44,082 nt of DNA from positions 1-44,082 of the forward strand of contig JAKLKF010000033.1 in the NCBI GenBank assembly GCA_023150805.1, written 5' to 3'. The DNA is from Myxococcota bacterium. GTDB lineage: Bacteria > Myxococcota_A > UBA796 > UBA2385. Position numbers and translations under genes: made by a program. Positions 23,967 through 32,667 of this stretch are shown piece by piece; positions within the stretch are counted from its first letter, which is position 1; each line of letters starts with the position of its first letter. Below the pieces are notes generated by a model, which worked only from the letters and a program-made list of their open reading frames with translations, made no database searches and was not told the origin of the DNA.

Positions 23967-25613
23967 TCAAGGCGACGTGATGTACCAGGACAGGCCGTCC
24001 GCGCGCCCCGTCGGCGGGCCCCAGGCCTGGCGGGCCCGCGCCTCCAGCGACTGGCGCTCGGGGATGGCGGGCAGGTCGACGACGACGAAGCGGAAGCCTG
24101 CGGCCGCGAGCTGGTCGAGGGAGGGCAGCGCGGCCCGCGGCGTGGCGAGGGAGGCCGACCAGGCCTGGGCGAGCAGCGGGTCGGCGGGGGGCTCGGTCCA
24201 GGACCGCGGCAGGTCGGACACCGCCCGGCGGTGCAGGACTCGTCCGGCCAGGCGGACCGGGTGGTTGGGGCGGAGCTGGGGGCTGTGCATCGGCAGGTGG
24301 AGGATCGCGCCCGGGACGGGGTCGGCGGCCAGCGCCGCCCAGGCCCCCGTGGGCAGCGCGACGGTGGGCCAGGGCAGGCCCGCCGCCGACACGGTCCGCA
24401 GGGCGTCGAGGGGGCCGAGGACGCAGACCAGCGCTGCACCTGCGGGCGCGAGCCCCGCCCGCGTCGGCGCGCCGGCGGCGAGCATCAGCCCCAGGCCCAG
24501 GTGGGCCAGCACCATGGCCCGGTAGTACTGCCCGCCGTGCGCCAGGGGCAGGTCCAGCCATCGCAGCGCCTGGGCCGGCAGGACCAGCTCCCGCCCGCCC
24601 AGCAGCACGGGCCCCTCGCCCCACGCCAGGCGCGGGCCCATGGCCAGCAGCAGGCCCAGCAGCACGAGCGGCGCGGCGCGGCGCCGCTGCCCGCCCAGGC
24701 CCAGCGCGCCGGCCAGCAGGACCAGCCCCAGGTAGGGCTGGTGCAGGACATTGGCCTTGACCTGGACCTGGACCTGCCCGGTCAGCACGGCGTCCAGCGC
24801 GGCCACGGGCAGCGGCCGCACCCACAGGGGTGGCCAGCCCTGGCCTTCGAAGGAGGGTCGGTAGAGGGTCCCCTCGGGGTCGAAGGTCCCCAGCTCCAGC
24901 CAGGCGCCCGCCAAGGCCAGGCCGACCGCCCCCAGCGCCAGGGGGGCCAGGGTCGGCACCGGCCGGGCGCCCTCGCGCCAGCGCAGCCCGGCGACCCACG
25001 GGGCCGCGAGGCCGGCCAGCATCGCCAGGTAGGGGCTGGTCAGCGCCGCCAGCGCCCACAGGGCGGGCAGCAGCGGCCAGGTGCGCGGGCGGGTGGTCGC
25101 CTCCCAGGTGGCCAGCAGCAGCAGCGGCAGGAGCCAGGTCTGGGTGTTCTCGACCTGGCCGGAGAGGGCGGCGCCCAGCGTCACGGGCGAGAGGGCGAAG
25201 AGCAGCCCGCCGGCCACCTGCAGCGCCGGGTGGCCGCCGGGCAGCACGCGGCGGGCGAGCAGGACCAGCCCCGCGCCGCCCAGGGACGGGCCCACCAGGC
25301 TGGCCAGGTGCACGACGGCCAGCGGCGTCCACAGCGGGCGCAGCAGGGCCGCCGCGCCCAGGAAGGCCCAGCCGACGTAGCGGGCCCGCCGCAGCCCGGG
25401 GAAGCCCGCCTGGTCGGTGGGATCGGCGGCGCCAGCGCCCCACAGGGCGTCGGAGACCACATCGGCGGCCCAGGCGTGGCCGCCGGTGAAGGGGTTGTCC
25501 AGCAGCCGCCCGGCCGGGTCCGACAGCCAGCCCCACCAGGCGGGGAGCTGGGCGACCAGGGCCAGCCCGAGGGTCACCAGCGCGAGGCCGGCTCCCGCGG
25601 GGCGGCGGGGCAT
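23967..25613 (-). CDS. Polytopic membrane protein, possible GT-C-type glycosyltransferase
   Basis: Protein of 548 residues with about ten hydrophobic spans, a first loop rich in Asp/Trp (PFTGGHAWAADVVSD), long Leu/Ala helices through the middle and a C-terminal soluble region of about 120 residues (…ILHLPMHSPQLRPNH…AAGFRFVVVDLPAIPER). This layout fits membrane glycosyltransferases of the GT-C kind or YfhO-like proteins acting on lipid-linked sugars; no diagnostic catalytic motif was identified, so the function is tentative. Its ATG at 25613 overlaps the stop of the 64-aa gene as TGATG, so the two are translationally coupled. Confidence 0.7.
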   Translation of the reverse strand: MPRRPAGAGLALVTLGLALVAQLPAWWGWLSDPAGRLLDNPFTGGHAWAADVVSDALWGAGAADPTDQAGFPGLRRARYVGWAFLGAAALLRPLWTPLAVVHLASLVGPSLGGAGLVLLARRVLPGGHPALQVAGGLLFALSPVTLGAALSGQVENTQTWLLPLLLLATWEATTRPRTWPLLPALWALAALTSPYLAMLAGLAAPWVAGLRWREGARPVPTLAPLALGAVGLALAGAWLELGTFDPEGTLYRPSFEGQGWPPLWVRPLPVAALDAVLTGQVQVQVKANVLHQPYLGLVLLAGALGLGGQRRRAAPLVLLGLLLAMGPRLAWGEGPVLLGGRELVLPAQALRWLDLPLAHGGQYYRAMVLAHLGLGLMLAAGAPTRAGLAPAGAALVCVLGPLDALRTVSAAGLPWPTVALPTGAWAALAADPVPGAILHLPMHSPQLRPNHPVRLAGRVLHRRAVSDLPRSWTEPPADPLLAQAWSASLATPRAALPSLDQLAAAGFRFVVVDLPAIPERQSLEARARQAWGPPTGRADGLSWYITSP

Positions 25614-25807
25614 CAGGTGTTGATGCCTTCCATGTCGGTGCCGGAGACCTGGCCGCGACCCTTGGTGGCGGCCTGCTCACCCATGACGGTCAGCCACATG
25701 GAGGCCAGCAGCTGCCCGACGCCGGGGAGCAGGCCCACGAAGGCCAGGCACACCGCGAAGCAGCCGAGGCAGAGCAGGACGTTGAGGATGATCCAGGTCG
25801 GTTCCAT
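25613..25807 (-). CDS. Small membrane protein, coupled to the polytopic protein
   Basis: Protein of 64 residues from ATG 25807, with GGGAG upstream. One long or two short hydrophobic spans ([23 protein letters not shown]) are followed by a second hydrophobic segment with [14 protein letters not shown] and a polar tail. It has no known family. The TGATG overlap with the following gene suggests equal expression and perhaps a shared complex in the membrane. Confidence 0.7.
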   Translation of the reverse strand: MEPTWIILNVLLCLGCFAVCLAFVGLLPGVGQLLASMWLTVMGEQAATKGRGQVSGTDMEGINT

Positions 25808-25829
25808 CGGGGCTCCCTTCCGCGTGGCG

Positions 25830-25835
25830 ATGCTA
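25830..25835 (-). promoter_or_regulatory. Candidate -10 box (TAGCAT) for the 64-aa membrane protein gene
   Basis: On the minus strand TAGCAT lies 22 nt before ATG 25807, upstream of the Shine-Dalgarno, in the 100-bp divergent spacer shared with the UbiB-like gene. Confidence 0.3.
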
Positions 25836-25893
25836 TGCCGGGCGCCGGGCGGCGGCCAGCGGCGGGCGCCTCCTCGCGCCCGGGGCCGGCCGA

Positions 25894-25897
25894 TTAG
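25894..25897 (+). promoter_or_regulatory. TTAG box ten bases before ATG of the UbiB-like gene
   Basis: GATTAG is followed by ten GC-only bases and ATG 25908, with no AGGAGG-type site. It is a candidate -10 for a leaderless start and a member of the set of five such sites. Confidence 0.35.
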
Positions 25898-25907
25898 GGG
25901 GCCGGCC

Positions 25908-27605
25908 ATGCCCCACGTCAACGTCCGCGACCTGCCGCGCATCCGCGAGATCGGCGCCGTGCTCGCCCGGCACGGCTTCGGCCAGGCCGCGCGCCTGGCG
26001 GGGCTGGACGTCGAGGGCGCCTCGCTGGGGGATCGCCTGCCCTTCGGCCGGCGGCTGCGGATGGTGCTCTCCGACCTGGGCCCCACCTTCGTCAAGGTCG
26101 GCCAGATCCTCAGCGTGCGCCCCGACATCGTGCCCGTCGAGGTGATGGAGGAGCTGGCGACCCTGCAGGACCACGTGCCGCCCGCCCCCTTCGACGAGGT
26201 GCGGCAGGTGCTGGAGGAGGAGCTCGGCGGCCCCCTGGAGGAGCGCTTCCAGCTCTTCGAGGAGCGGCCCATCGCCAGCGCCTCCATCGCCCAGGTCCAC
26301 CGCGCGATCCTGCACGACGGCACCGAGGTCGCCGTCAAGGTGCAGCGGCCCGGCATCGAGGGCCGCATCCGCTCGGACCTCCACATCCTCTACAGCCTGG
26401 CCCACCTGCTGACCGGCCGCCTGGACCTGCCCGGCCTGTACACGCCCGTCGGCATCGTCCGGGAGTTCGACGCCGCGCTGACCCAGGAGCTCGACTTCCT
26501 GCAGGAGGGGCGCGCCGCCTCGCGCTTCCGCGCCTGCTTCGCCGACAACCCCGACATCACGGCGCCGCTGGTGCACGAGCAGTGGTCGACCCGGCGGGTG
26601 CTCGTGATGGAGCTGCTGCGCGGGCGCCGCATCCACGAGCTGGTGGGCACGCCCGACGCCGACGCCGCCATGCGCAAGGTGATCGAGGCCACCTACGCCC
26701 AGGTCTTCGACCACGGCTTCTTCCACGGCGACCCGCACCCCGGCAACCTGCTCATCCTCGACGACGGGCGGCTGGCCTACCTGGACTTCGGCATCTCGGG
26801 GCACCTGACCAACGAGATGCAGGACACGCTGGTCCAGGTCTTCCTCTCCCTGGTCCAGCGGGACGCCGAGAGCCTGGCGCTGGCGCTGTACCGCTCGGGC
26901 GCGACCGAGGGGCGGGTCGACCTGAAGGGCTTCCGCGCCGAGATCGCCCGGATGATGACGAAGTACCACGGCGTCTCGCTGGAGGAGCTGTCGGACCGGG
27001 CCAGCCTGGTCGAGTTCGTCCAGGTCGCCGCGCGCTTCCGGATCCGGCTGGTGCCCGAGTACGCCGTGCTGGCCCGCGCCACCTCGCTCCTGGACGGCCT
27101 GGCCCGCAAGATGCTGCCCCAGGCCGACATCGTCGAGGTCGTGCGGCCCTACGCCCAGCGCCTGGTCGGCTCCCGCCTGGCCCCCGAGCGCCTGACCGGC
27201 GACGCGCTGCGCCTGCTCCAGCAGATCCAGGGGGCGGCGCGCGACGTGCCGCTGCAGCTCAACCAGCTCATGCTGGACCTGGAGCGCGGCAACATCCAGG
27301 TGCAGACGCGGTGGGACGAGGCCGGCGGCCTGCGCGAGGACATCCGGCACGCCGGCCTGCGCATCGCCCTGGCGGTCGTGGCCACTGGCTTCGGCGTGGC
27401 CGGCGCCCTGCTGCTGGTCGCCTGGCAGCCGCAGCCCCTGGGCCTGCCCCTGGTGCCGGTGGCCGCGGTGCTGGCGTTGCTGCTGGCGATGGGCGGCGGC
27501 TGGGCGCTGGTCCTGCACGCGATGGCCGCGGCGCGCCTGCACCCGCGCGAGTGGCGTCGCAGGCTCCTGACCGTCGCGCGCTTCTTCATCGGGGGCGAGC
27601 GGTGA
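25908..27605 (+). CDS. ABC1/UbiB-family atypical kinase
   Basis: Protein of 565 residues. It has the family's KxGQ motif (K63-V-G-Q66, [16 protein letters not shown]), an Ala-rich nucleotide loop (ASASIAQVH, 123-131), the ATP lysine K144 in VAVKVQRPG, the catalytic [10 protein letters not shown] (273-282) and the metal-binding DFG (293-295). Two hydrophobic helices at about 485-510 and 517-540 anchor the C-terminus, as in bacterial UbiB. UbiB proteins are ATPases/unorthodox kinases needed for ubiquinone or other isoprenoid-lipid handling. No quinone genes are adjacent, so the pathway is inferred from the family. The UbiB name is not claimed as an orthologue. Confidence 0.92.
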   Translation: MPHVNVRDLPRIREIGAVLARHGFGQAARLAGLDVEGASLGDRLPFGRRLRMVLSDLGPTFVKVGQILSVRPDIVPVEVMEELATLQDHVPPAPFDEVRQVLEEELGGPLEERFQLFEERPIASASIAQVHRAILHDGTEVAVKVQRPGIEGRIRSDLHILYSLAHLLTGRLDLPGLYTPVGIVREFDAALTQELDFLQEGRAASRFRACFADNPDITAPLVHEQWSTRRVLVMELLRGRRIHELVGTPDADAAMRKVIEATYAQVFDHGFFHGDPHPGNLLILDDGRLAYLDFGISGHLTNEMQDTLVQVFLSLVQRDAESLALALYRSGATEGRVDLKGFRAEIARMMTKYHGVSLEELSDRASLVEFVQVAARFRIRLVPEYAVLARATSLLDGLARKMLPQADIVEVVRPYAQRLVGSRLAPERLTGDALRLLQQIQGAARDVPLQLNQLMLDLERGNIQVQTRWDEAGGLREDIRHAGLRIALAVVATGFGVAGALLLVAWQPQPLGLPLVPVAAVLALLLAMGGGWALVLHAMAAARLHPREWRRRLLTVARFFIGGER

Positions 27606-27720
27606 GCGCCTCGGGGGTCGGTGGCCCGGGGCCGCGCGCACAGCCGGCGACCCAGGCCCGCTCCGGTGGTCGGTCGGCGTCGCTGTGATAGGGCCGGCGG
27701 CCCGGACGGGGCCCCTGTGC

Positions 27721-27726
27721 TACCGT
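27721..27726 (+). promoter_or_regulatory. Candidate -10 box (TACCGT) for the pseudokinase gene
   Basis: GCTACCGT lies about 97 nt before GTG 27824 in the 218-bp gap after the UbiB-like gene. A sister motif GCTACCTT precedes the gene at 30408. If used, the leader would be about 90 nt. No other feature was found in the gap. Confidence 0.25.
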
Positions 27727-27823
27727 TCCCGACGCTCTGCAGCACTCGCGCCTCGCCCCGCGTCGTGGGCCGGGCACCCTGCCTCGGGGTCGCCCGACGC
27801 GCCCTTGTCGAAGTGGAGAACCC

Positions 27824-29527
27824 GTGTCGGAACAGCAGAAGCTGACCCTCTCGCGAGGCACCGAAGTCGCCGGCAAGTACGAGATCGAGAAGGACCTCGG
27901 CGAGGGCCTGCTCGGGCGCACCTACCTGGCCAAGCACCTCAAGAGCGGCAAGCACCTCGCGCTGAAGTTCCTGCGCCCGCGCCTGCTGGCCAGCGCCCAG
28001 GACCGCAAGCGGCTCGAGGACGCCTTCACCCTGGTCAAGCCGCTCCGCCACGAGGGCCTGGTGCGCTACGGCGACCTGGGTGAACACCAGGGCCTGGTCT
28101 TCTTCAGCCAGGAGTACTTCCCCGGACAGAGCCTGCGCGCCCTGATCGAGGAGTACCAGCGGGAGCAGCGCTCCTTCGGCCTGCAGGAGGCCTGCCAGAT
28201 CGTCAACAGCATCCTGCTGGCCACCCAGTACCTGCACGACCAGAACATCGTGCACCGCAACCTCAAGCCCGAGAACATCCTGGTGCGCACCCGGCGCACG
28301 GGCCCGGGCGGCAAGAACGCGGTGCACGAGGTGCGGATCACCGACGCGGGCCTGGCCGCCCTCATCAACCCGACCATCTTCGCCGAGAGCTTCGTCTCCC
28401 GGGAAGAGGCGCCCTACCTGGCGCCCGAGCTGGCCGGCTTCGACCAGGACGGCACGCCGCCGTCGGACATCTACAGCATCGGCGTGATCCTCTACGAGCT
28501 GCTGGTCGGCCAGACCCCCCGCGGCACCTACCTCTCGCCCACCCAGCTCCGCGGCGACCTGCCCGAGCACATCGACGACATCGTCGAGATCGCGCTGGGC
28601 CCCAACCCCGAGGACCGCTACCCCAGCGCCAAGGACATGCTGGCCGACATCCAGCGCTCCTTCTCGGGCGAGCTGGTGACCGAGACCTCGGGCACCAGCT
28701 TCAAGAACGTCATCATCGGCCTGGGCGTCGCCGTCGGCATGGCGGGCACCTTCGCGCTGTACCTCCAGGTGCGCGAGCAGCCGGACCCGCTGGCCGGGGC
28801 GAAGGCCGCGGACCAGGCCGTGCGGGCCCAGGTGCAGGCGAACCTGCGCATGCCGTCGGAGGCCGAGCTGCAGCTCATGGTCTCGGCCCACCCCGACATG
28901 CTCTACATCCCGCCGGGCCCCTTCGTGATGGGGCGGCTGAACCAGGAGGACGTCGAGATCCACGCCTCGCAGTCCGAGCCGCTGGCCCAGGTGGTGAAGA
29001 CCGACGGCTACTTCATCGACCGCTTCGAGTTCCCCAACCGCACCAAGGACAAGGACGGAAACCCGGTCAAGCCGGTCGCCAAGGTCTCGTGGGTCCAGGC
29101 CGACGAGACCTGCCGGACCCAGGGCAAGCGCCTGTGCACCGAGGAGGAGTGGGAGCGCGCGTGCAAGGGGCCGGGCAACTGGGTCTTCAGCTACGCCGAC
29201 ACCTACGACCCCGAGATGTGCGGCGCCGGCGTCGAGGACCCCTACAACGTCGGCGACCGGTCGACCTGCGTGTCCGGCTACGGCGTGGCCATGCTGTCGG
29301 GCGGCCTGCGGGAGTGGACGGCGACCGTGGCCGGTTCCAAGGGCAACCGGCGCGTGGTCAAGGGCGGCCTGCGGGGCAACCCCCAGCGCGGCTCGCGCTG
29401 CGCCTTCGCGGTCGACGAGTCGGCCACCTACGCCGACACGACCCTGGGCTTCCGCTGCTGCCTGGACGTCTCCACCCCCGGGAGCGCCGAGCCGGCGCCC
29501 GCCCCGGGCACGCCCGCGCCGGAGTAG
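27824..29527 (+). CDS. Pseudokinase - transmembrane - FGE-sulfatase fusion
   Basis: Protein of 567 residues from GTG 27824, with GGAG upstream. Residues about 18-282 are a Ser/Thr kinase-like domain with glycine loop LGEGLLGRTY, ATP lysine K48 (LALK), YLHDQNIVHRN (N146 where the catalytic HRD Asp should be), K148, N151, metal site TDAG (D174) and APEL (200-203). A transmembrane helix follows (about 294-316), then an outer FGE-sulfatase/SUMF1-type domain (about 358-547) ending in LGFRCC, and a Pro/Ala tail. Loss of the catalytic base predicts a catalytically dead or weak kinase acting as a sensor or scaffold. FGE-like domains often serve as binding modules; oxidase activity is not implied. It is well supported as one continuous frame. 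Confidence 0.88.
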   Translation: MSEQQKLTLSRGTEVAGKYEIEKDLGEGLLGRTYLAKHLKSGKHLALKFLRPRLLASAQDRKRLEDAFTLVKPLRHEGLVRYGDLGEHQGLVFFSQEYFPGQSLRALIEEYQREQRSFGLQEACQIVNSILLATQYLHDQNIVHRNLKPENILVRTRRTGPGGKNAVHEVRITDAGLAALINPTIFAESFVSREEAPYLAPELAGFDQDGTPPSDIYSIGVILYELLVGQTPRGTYLSPTQLRGDLPEHIDDIVEIALGPNPEDRYPSAKDMLADIQRSFSGELVTETSGTSFKNVIIGLGVAVGMAGTFALYLQVREQPDPLAGAKAADQAVRAQVQANLRMPSEAELQLMVSAHPDMLYIPPGPFVMGRLNQEDVEIHASQSEPLAQVVKTDGYFIDRFEFPNRTKDKDGNPVKPVAKVSWVQADETCRTQGKRLCTEEEWERACKGPGNWVFSYADTYDPEMCGAGVEDPYNVGDRSTCVSGYGVAMLSGGLREWTATVAGSKGNRRVVKGGLRGNPQRGSRCAFAVDESATYADTTLGFRCCLDVSTPGSAEPAPAPGTPAPE

Positions 29528-29539
29528 GGCCGAGGCGGC

Positions 29540-30325
29540 TCAGTCCCGCCCCTGGCGCTCCGCCCACAGGGCGCTCGCCTGCTCCAGGGCGCTGCGCACG
29601 ATGACGTAGACCCCCGGATCGTAGGTCAGGGCGGTGTGCCCGATGCCCTTGACCTGGCGGTTCTGCAGGTGGTCCTCGCCCTGGCGTGGCTGCAGGCGCG
29701 AGAAGCGCGCCGGGCAGATGAGGTCCGCGGTGGAGTACACGCTGGTCAGCGGGATGTTGGCGGGGAAGACGTCGCGGTTCAGCCCGCGCATGAAGCGCGA
29801 GTAGGGGATCATCTGCCAGGGGTTGGCCGACAGGATGCCGCCGGCCATCAGCCAGACCCCGATCGCCGCCGTCGGGGTGCCGTGGTGCGGTGTGCCCAGG
29901 GTGACCAGGCTCTTGACCCGGCGGTCGCCGCCGTGGTGCTGGATGTAGGTGCGGGCGATGAGGCCGCCCATCGAGTGCCCGACGACGTGGAAGCGCTGCA
30001 GGTCGTAGCGCTGGGCGATGCCCTCGAGCTTGTCGCCGATCATCCGCGCCTGCTCGTCGATGGAGCGGTTGTTCAGGCGCCAGAACAGCCCGCCCAGGTC
30101 GAAGCTGAACACCCCGAAGCCGTCGGCGCGCAGCCGGTCCTCCATCACCTGCCAGACCTGCCGGGTCTGGAAGAAGCCGTGCAGCAACAGCACGGTCTCG
30201 CCGGCCTGGGCGAAGTCGTCGTGCCGGACGATGCGGTTGCTGCGCAGGTAGACGCGGCGCACGCTGCCGAGCTGGTCGCGCAGCGCACGGTACAGGCGCG
30301 GGGGCGTGGTGGGGCGCTGGATCAC
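29540..30325 (-). CDS. Alpha/beta-hydrolase, triacylglycerol lipase-like
   Basis: Protein of 261 residues with oxyanion loop LLLHGFFQT (HGF 49-51), nucleophile Ser118 in GHSMGG, and candidate catalytic Asp201 (TADLICP) and His230 (GIGHTAL). The LGTPHHGT motif after the nucleophile is typical of class I-type lipases. There is no signal peptide, so it is probably cytoplasmic or exported by another route. The start is GTG 30325 with no Shine-Dalgarno and an ATAG box nine bases upstream. It converges on the pseudokinase gene with a 12-bp gap and diverges from the lipoprotein-purMN unit. Confidence 0.87.
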   Translation of the reverse strand: MIQRPTTPPRLYRALRDQLGSVRRVYLRSNRIVRHDDFAQAGETVLLLHGFFQTRQVWQVMEDRLRADGFGVFSFDLGGLFWRLNNRSIDEQARMIGDKLEGIAQRYDLQRFHVVGHSMGGLIARTYIQHHGGDRRVKSLVTLGTPHHGTPTAAIGVWLMAGGILSANPWQMIPYSRFMRGLNRDVFPANIPLTSVYSTADLICPARFSRLQPRQGEDHLQNRQVKGIGHTALTYDPGVYVIVRSALEQASALWAERQGRD

Positions 30326-30334
30326 GGCGCGGGT

Positions 30335-30338
30335 CTAT
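30335..30338 (-). promoter_or_regulatory. ATAG box nine bases before GTG of the lipase gene
   Basis: On the minus strand GGATAG is followed by nine bases and GTG 30325, with no ribosome binding site. It belongs to the set of five (A/T)TAG-N9/10-start sites. Confidence 0.35.
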
Positions 30339-30383
30339 CCGGCCCGGCCCGGCCGGGCGGCGGTGGGCGTCGCGGGGCCGTGC

Positions 30384-30389
30384 TACCTT
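30384..30389 (+). promoter_or_regulatory. Candidate -10 box (TACCTT) for the lipoprotein-purM-purN unit
   Basis: GCTACCTT lies 18 nt before ATG 30408, with GGAGG between them. It is similar to GCTACCGT at 27719-27726. The -35 region is not recognisable. Confidence 0.35.
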
Positions 30390-30407
30390 TCCGCCGCCGG
30401 AGGCCCG

Positions 30408-30971
30408 ATGACCCCGTTCCCCGCCCGCCCACCCGTCCTGGTCGCCGCGCTCCTGCTGGTCGGCTGCACCGGCAAGGGCACGGGCACGGACAGCGGGACC
30501 ACCGACGACGACGACGGCGGCGGGGTGACGGTGGGCGACGGGGGCACGGACAGCTGCGGGGACGCGGTGCCGGTGATCACCGCCGGCCCCTTCTGCAGCT
30601 ACGACGGCATGGACGCCGCCGAGCCCGGCCAGCCCGAGGTCCCCGTCATCCGCGTCTCGGCCAGCGTGCACGACGACGACGGCGACCTGCACTACCGGGC
30701 CACCCGCCTGTGGATCGACGGCGAGCCCCTGGGCGAGGTGGACTTCGACACCGCGCTGCTCAAGGAGCGCTCGTTGACCTACTCCTCGGACAAGGCCTGC
30801 GAGGAGTTCGACGCCGACGGCGTGGGCGACAAGGTCTACCTGCCGGCGGCCAGCTGGGAGTATGGCGTGGAGTACGACTGGGCCCTGTCGATCAGCGACG
30901 CCGACGGCAACTGGAGCGAGCCGGCGCTGGTGACCTGCAAGACCCCCCTGGAAGACGGGAGCGAGCCATGA
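30408..30971 (+). CDS. Predicted lipoprotein co-translated with purM
   Basis: Protein of 187 residues from ATG 30408 with GGAGG upstream. The signal ends VAALLLVGC (Cys20). A Gly/Thr/Asp linker follows ([15 protein letters not shown]), then a compact domain (about 55-180) with three Cys and strands such as [26 protein letters not shown], resembling a small Ig/PKD-like fold seen in Myxococcota lipoproteins. Its function is unknown. Its stop shares bases with the start of purM (ATGA), so the two are translationally coupled, which is odd for an envelope protein and a purine enzyme. Confidence 0.8.
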   Translation: MTPFPARPPVLVAALLLVGCTGKGTGTDSGTTDDDDGGGVTVGDGGTDSCGDAVPVITAGPFCSYDGMDAAEPGQPEVPVIRVSASVHDDDGDLHYRATRLWIDGEPLGEVDFDTALLKERSLTYSSDKACEEFDADGVGDKVYLPAASWEYGVEYDWALSISDADGNWSEPALVTCKTPLEDGSEP

Positions 30972-31999
30972 GCGAGGAGCGCGCCGGCGGCGCGACCGGC
31001 GATGCCTACGCCCGCGCCGGCGTGGACATCGACGCCGGCGAGGCGGTGGTGGACGGCATCAAGGAGGCCGTGCGGTCCACCTACATCCCCGGCGTGCTGG
31101 GCGACCTGGGCGGCTTCGGCGCCCTGTTCAGCCTGCAGGGGCGCTACCGCGACCCCGTCCTGGTCAGCGGCACCGACGGCGTCGGCACCAAGCTGCTCGT
31201 CGCCCAGCGGATGGGTCGCCACGACACCATCGGCGTCGACCTGGTCGCCATGTGCGTCAACGACGTGGTCACCAACGGCGCCGCCCCCCTGTTCTTCCTG
31301 GACTACTTTGCGACCGGCAAGCTCGCGCCCCAGGTCGCGGTCCAGGTGGTCAAGGGCATCGCCGAGGGCTGCAAGCGGGCGGGCTGCGCGCTGGTCGGCG
31401 GCGAGACGGCCGAGATGCCCGGCATGTACGGCCAGGGCCACTACGACCTGGCTGGCTTCGTCGTCGGCGCGGTCGAGCGCGACGCCATCGTCGACGGCAG
31501 CCGGATCCAGGCGGGCGACGCGCTGGTGGGTCTGCCCTCCTCGGGCGTGCACAGCAACGGCTACTCGCTGGTCCGGCACCTCTGCGACGAGCTGGACTGG
31601 GAGCAGGCCCACGGCCTGGGCCGCCCCCTGGGCGAGGTGCTGCTGGAGCCCACCCGCATCTACGTGCGCGAGTGCCTCTCCCTGGTGGAGCGCTTCGACG
31701 TGCGTGGCATGGTCCACATCACCGGCGGCGGCTTCACCGAGAACATCCCGCGGGTGCTGCCGGCGGGGCTCGGCGCCGTGCTGTGGCGGGGGAGCTGGGC
31801 CACGCCGCCCATCTTCTCCTTCCTGCGCGAGCGCGGTGACCTGACCGACGCCGAGATGTACCGCACCTTCAACAACGGCCTGGGCATGATCCTGGTCGTG
31901 CCGGCCGAGCAGGCCGACGCGGTGGCGGCGACCGCCGGCGGGCGGGTCGTGGGCGAGGTCCGCGTCGACCCCGAGCAGCGCGCCGTCGTCGAGGGATGA
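30968..31999 (+). CDS. purM: Phosphoribosylformylglycinamidine cyclo-ligase (AIR synthetase)
   Basis: Protein of 343 residues, the normal size. Hallmarks are [16 protein letters not shown] near the N-terminus, the glycine loop [22 protein letters not shown], the ATP/metal region [35 protein letters not shown] and [16 protein letters not shown]. It closes the imidazole ring of AIR from FGAM with ATP in purine synthesis. It starts within the stop of the lipoprotein gene and ends within the start of purN (ATGA at both joints), giving one coupled unit. Confidence 0.97.
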   Translation: MSEERAGGATGDAYARAGVDIDAGEAVVDGIKEAVRSTYIPGVLGDLGGFGALFSLQGRYRDPVLVSGTDGVGTKLLVAQRMGRHDTIGVDLVAMCVNDVVTNGAAPLFFLDYFATGKLAPQVAVQVVKGIAEGCKRAGCALVGGETAEMPGMYGQGHYDLAGFVVGAVERDAIVDGSRIQAGDALVGLPSSGVHSNGYSLVRHLCDELDWEQAHGLGRPLGEVLLEPTRIYVRECLSLVERFDVRGMVHITGGGFTENIPRVLPAGLGAVLWRGSWATPPIFSFLRERGDLTDAEMYRTFNNGLGMILVVPAEQADAVAATAGGRVVGEVRVDPEQRAVVEG

Positions 32000-32655
32000 G
32001 CCCTCCCGTGCCCGTCTCCGTCGGCGTGCTGGCCAGCGGCGGGGGCAGCAACCTGCAGGCGCTGCTCGACGCCGAGGCGGACCCGGACTGGCCGGCCCGG
32101 ATCGCGGTCGTCGTCAGCAACCGCGCGGACGCCGGGGCCCTGGAGCGGGCCCGTCGCCATGGACGCGCCGCCGTCCTCCTGCCTCGCCGCAAGGACCAGC
32201 CCCGGGAGGTCCACGACCAGGCCCTGGTGCAGGCCCTGCGCGCGCACGGGGTCCAGTGGGTCTGCCTGGCCGGCTACATGCTGCTGGTCACGCCCGTCCT
32301 GCTCCAGGCCTTCCCCGACCGGGTGCTCAACATCCACCCGGCGCTGCTGCCGGCCTTCCCGGGGCTGCACGGGCAGGCCCAGGCGCTGCACCACGGCGTC
32401 CGCGTCGCCGGCGCCACCGTGCACCTGGTGGATGGCGGCTGCGACACGGGGCCCATCGTCTGCCAGGGGGCCGTGCCCGTCCTGCCGGGCGACGACGAGG
32501 CCGCCCTGTCCGCGCGGATCCTGCGCGTCGAGCACCGGCTGTACCCCATGGCCCTGCGCTGGGCGGCGGAGGGGCGCCTGCGGGTCGAGGGGCGCCGGGT
32601 GCAGGTGGACCTGCCCGCCGGCGAGGCGACCAGCCTGTGGGATCCGGCGCCCTGA
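31996..32655 (+). CDS. purN: Phosphoribosylglycinamide formyltransferase
   Basis: Protein of 219 residues. Family motifs include [16 protein letters not shown] for phosphoribosyl binding, [40 protein letters not shown] with catalytic N112 and H114, and [16 protein letters not shown] with Asp150. It transfers the formyl group of 10-formyl-tetrahydrofolate to GAR, two steps before PurM's reaction. It overlaps purM by four bases (ATGA) and converges on the RelA/SpoT gene 12 bases later. Confidence 0.97.
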   Translation: MSPPVPVSVGVLASGGGSNLQALLDAEADPDWPARIAVVVSNRADAGALERARRHGRAAVLLPRRKDQPREVHDQALVQALRAHGVQWVCLAGYMLLVTPVLLQAFPDRVLNIHPALLPAFPGLHGQAQALHHGVRVAGATVHLVDGGCDTGPIVCQGAVPVLPGDDEAALSARILRVEHRLYPMALRWAAEGRLRVEGRRVQVDLPAGEATSLWDPAP

Positions 32656-32667
32656 GCCGCGGCGCGC

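Noticed and set aside
23778..25907. Plus-strand frame open ahead of the UbiB-like gene
   Set aside because: Gln/Gly/Arg-rich shadow of the polytopic membrane protein gene; the UbiB-like protein starts at ATG 25908 by homology.
13791..29527. Functional pairing of the FGE-type domain with the sulfatase-fold protein
   Set aside because: The sulfatase-fold protein lacks the Cys/Ser that FGE modifies, and the genes are 11 kb apart.
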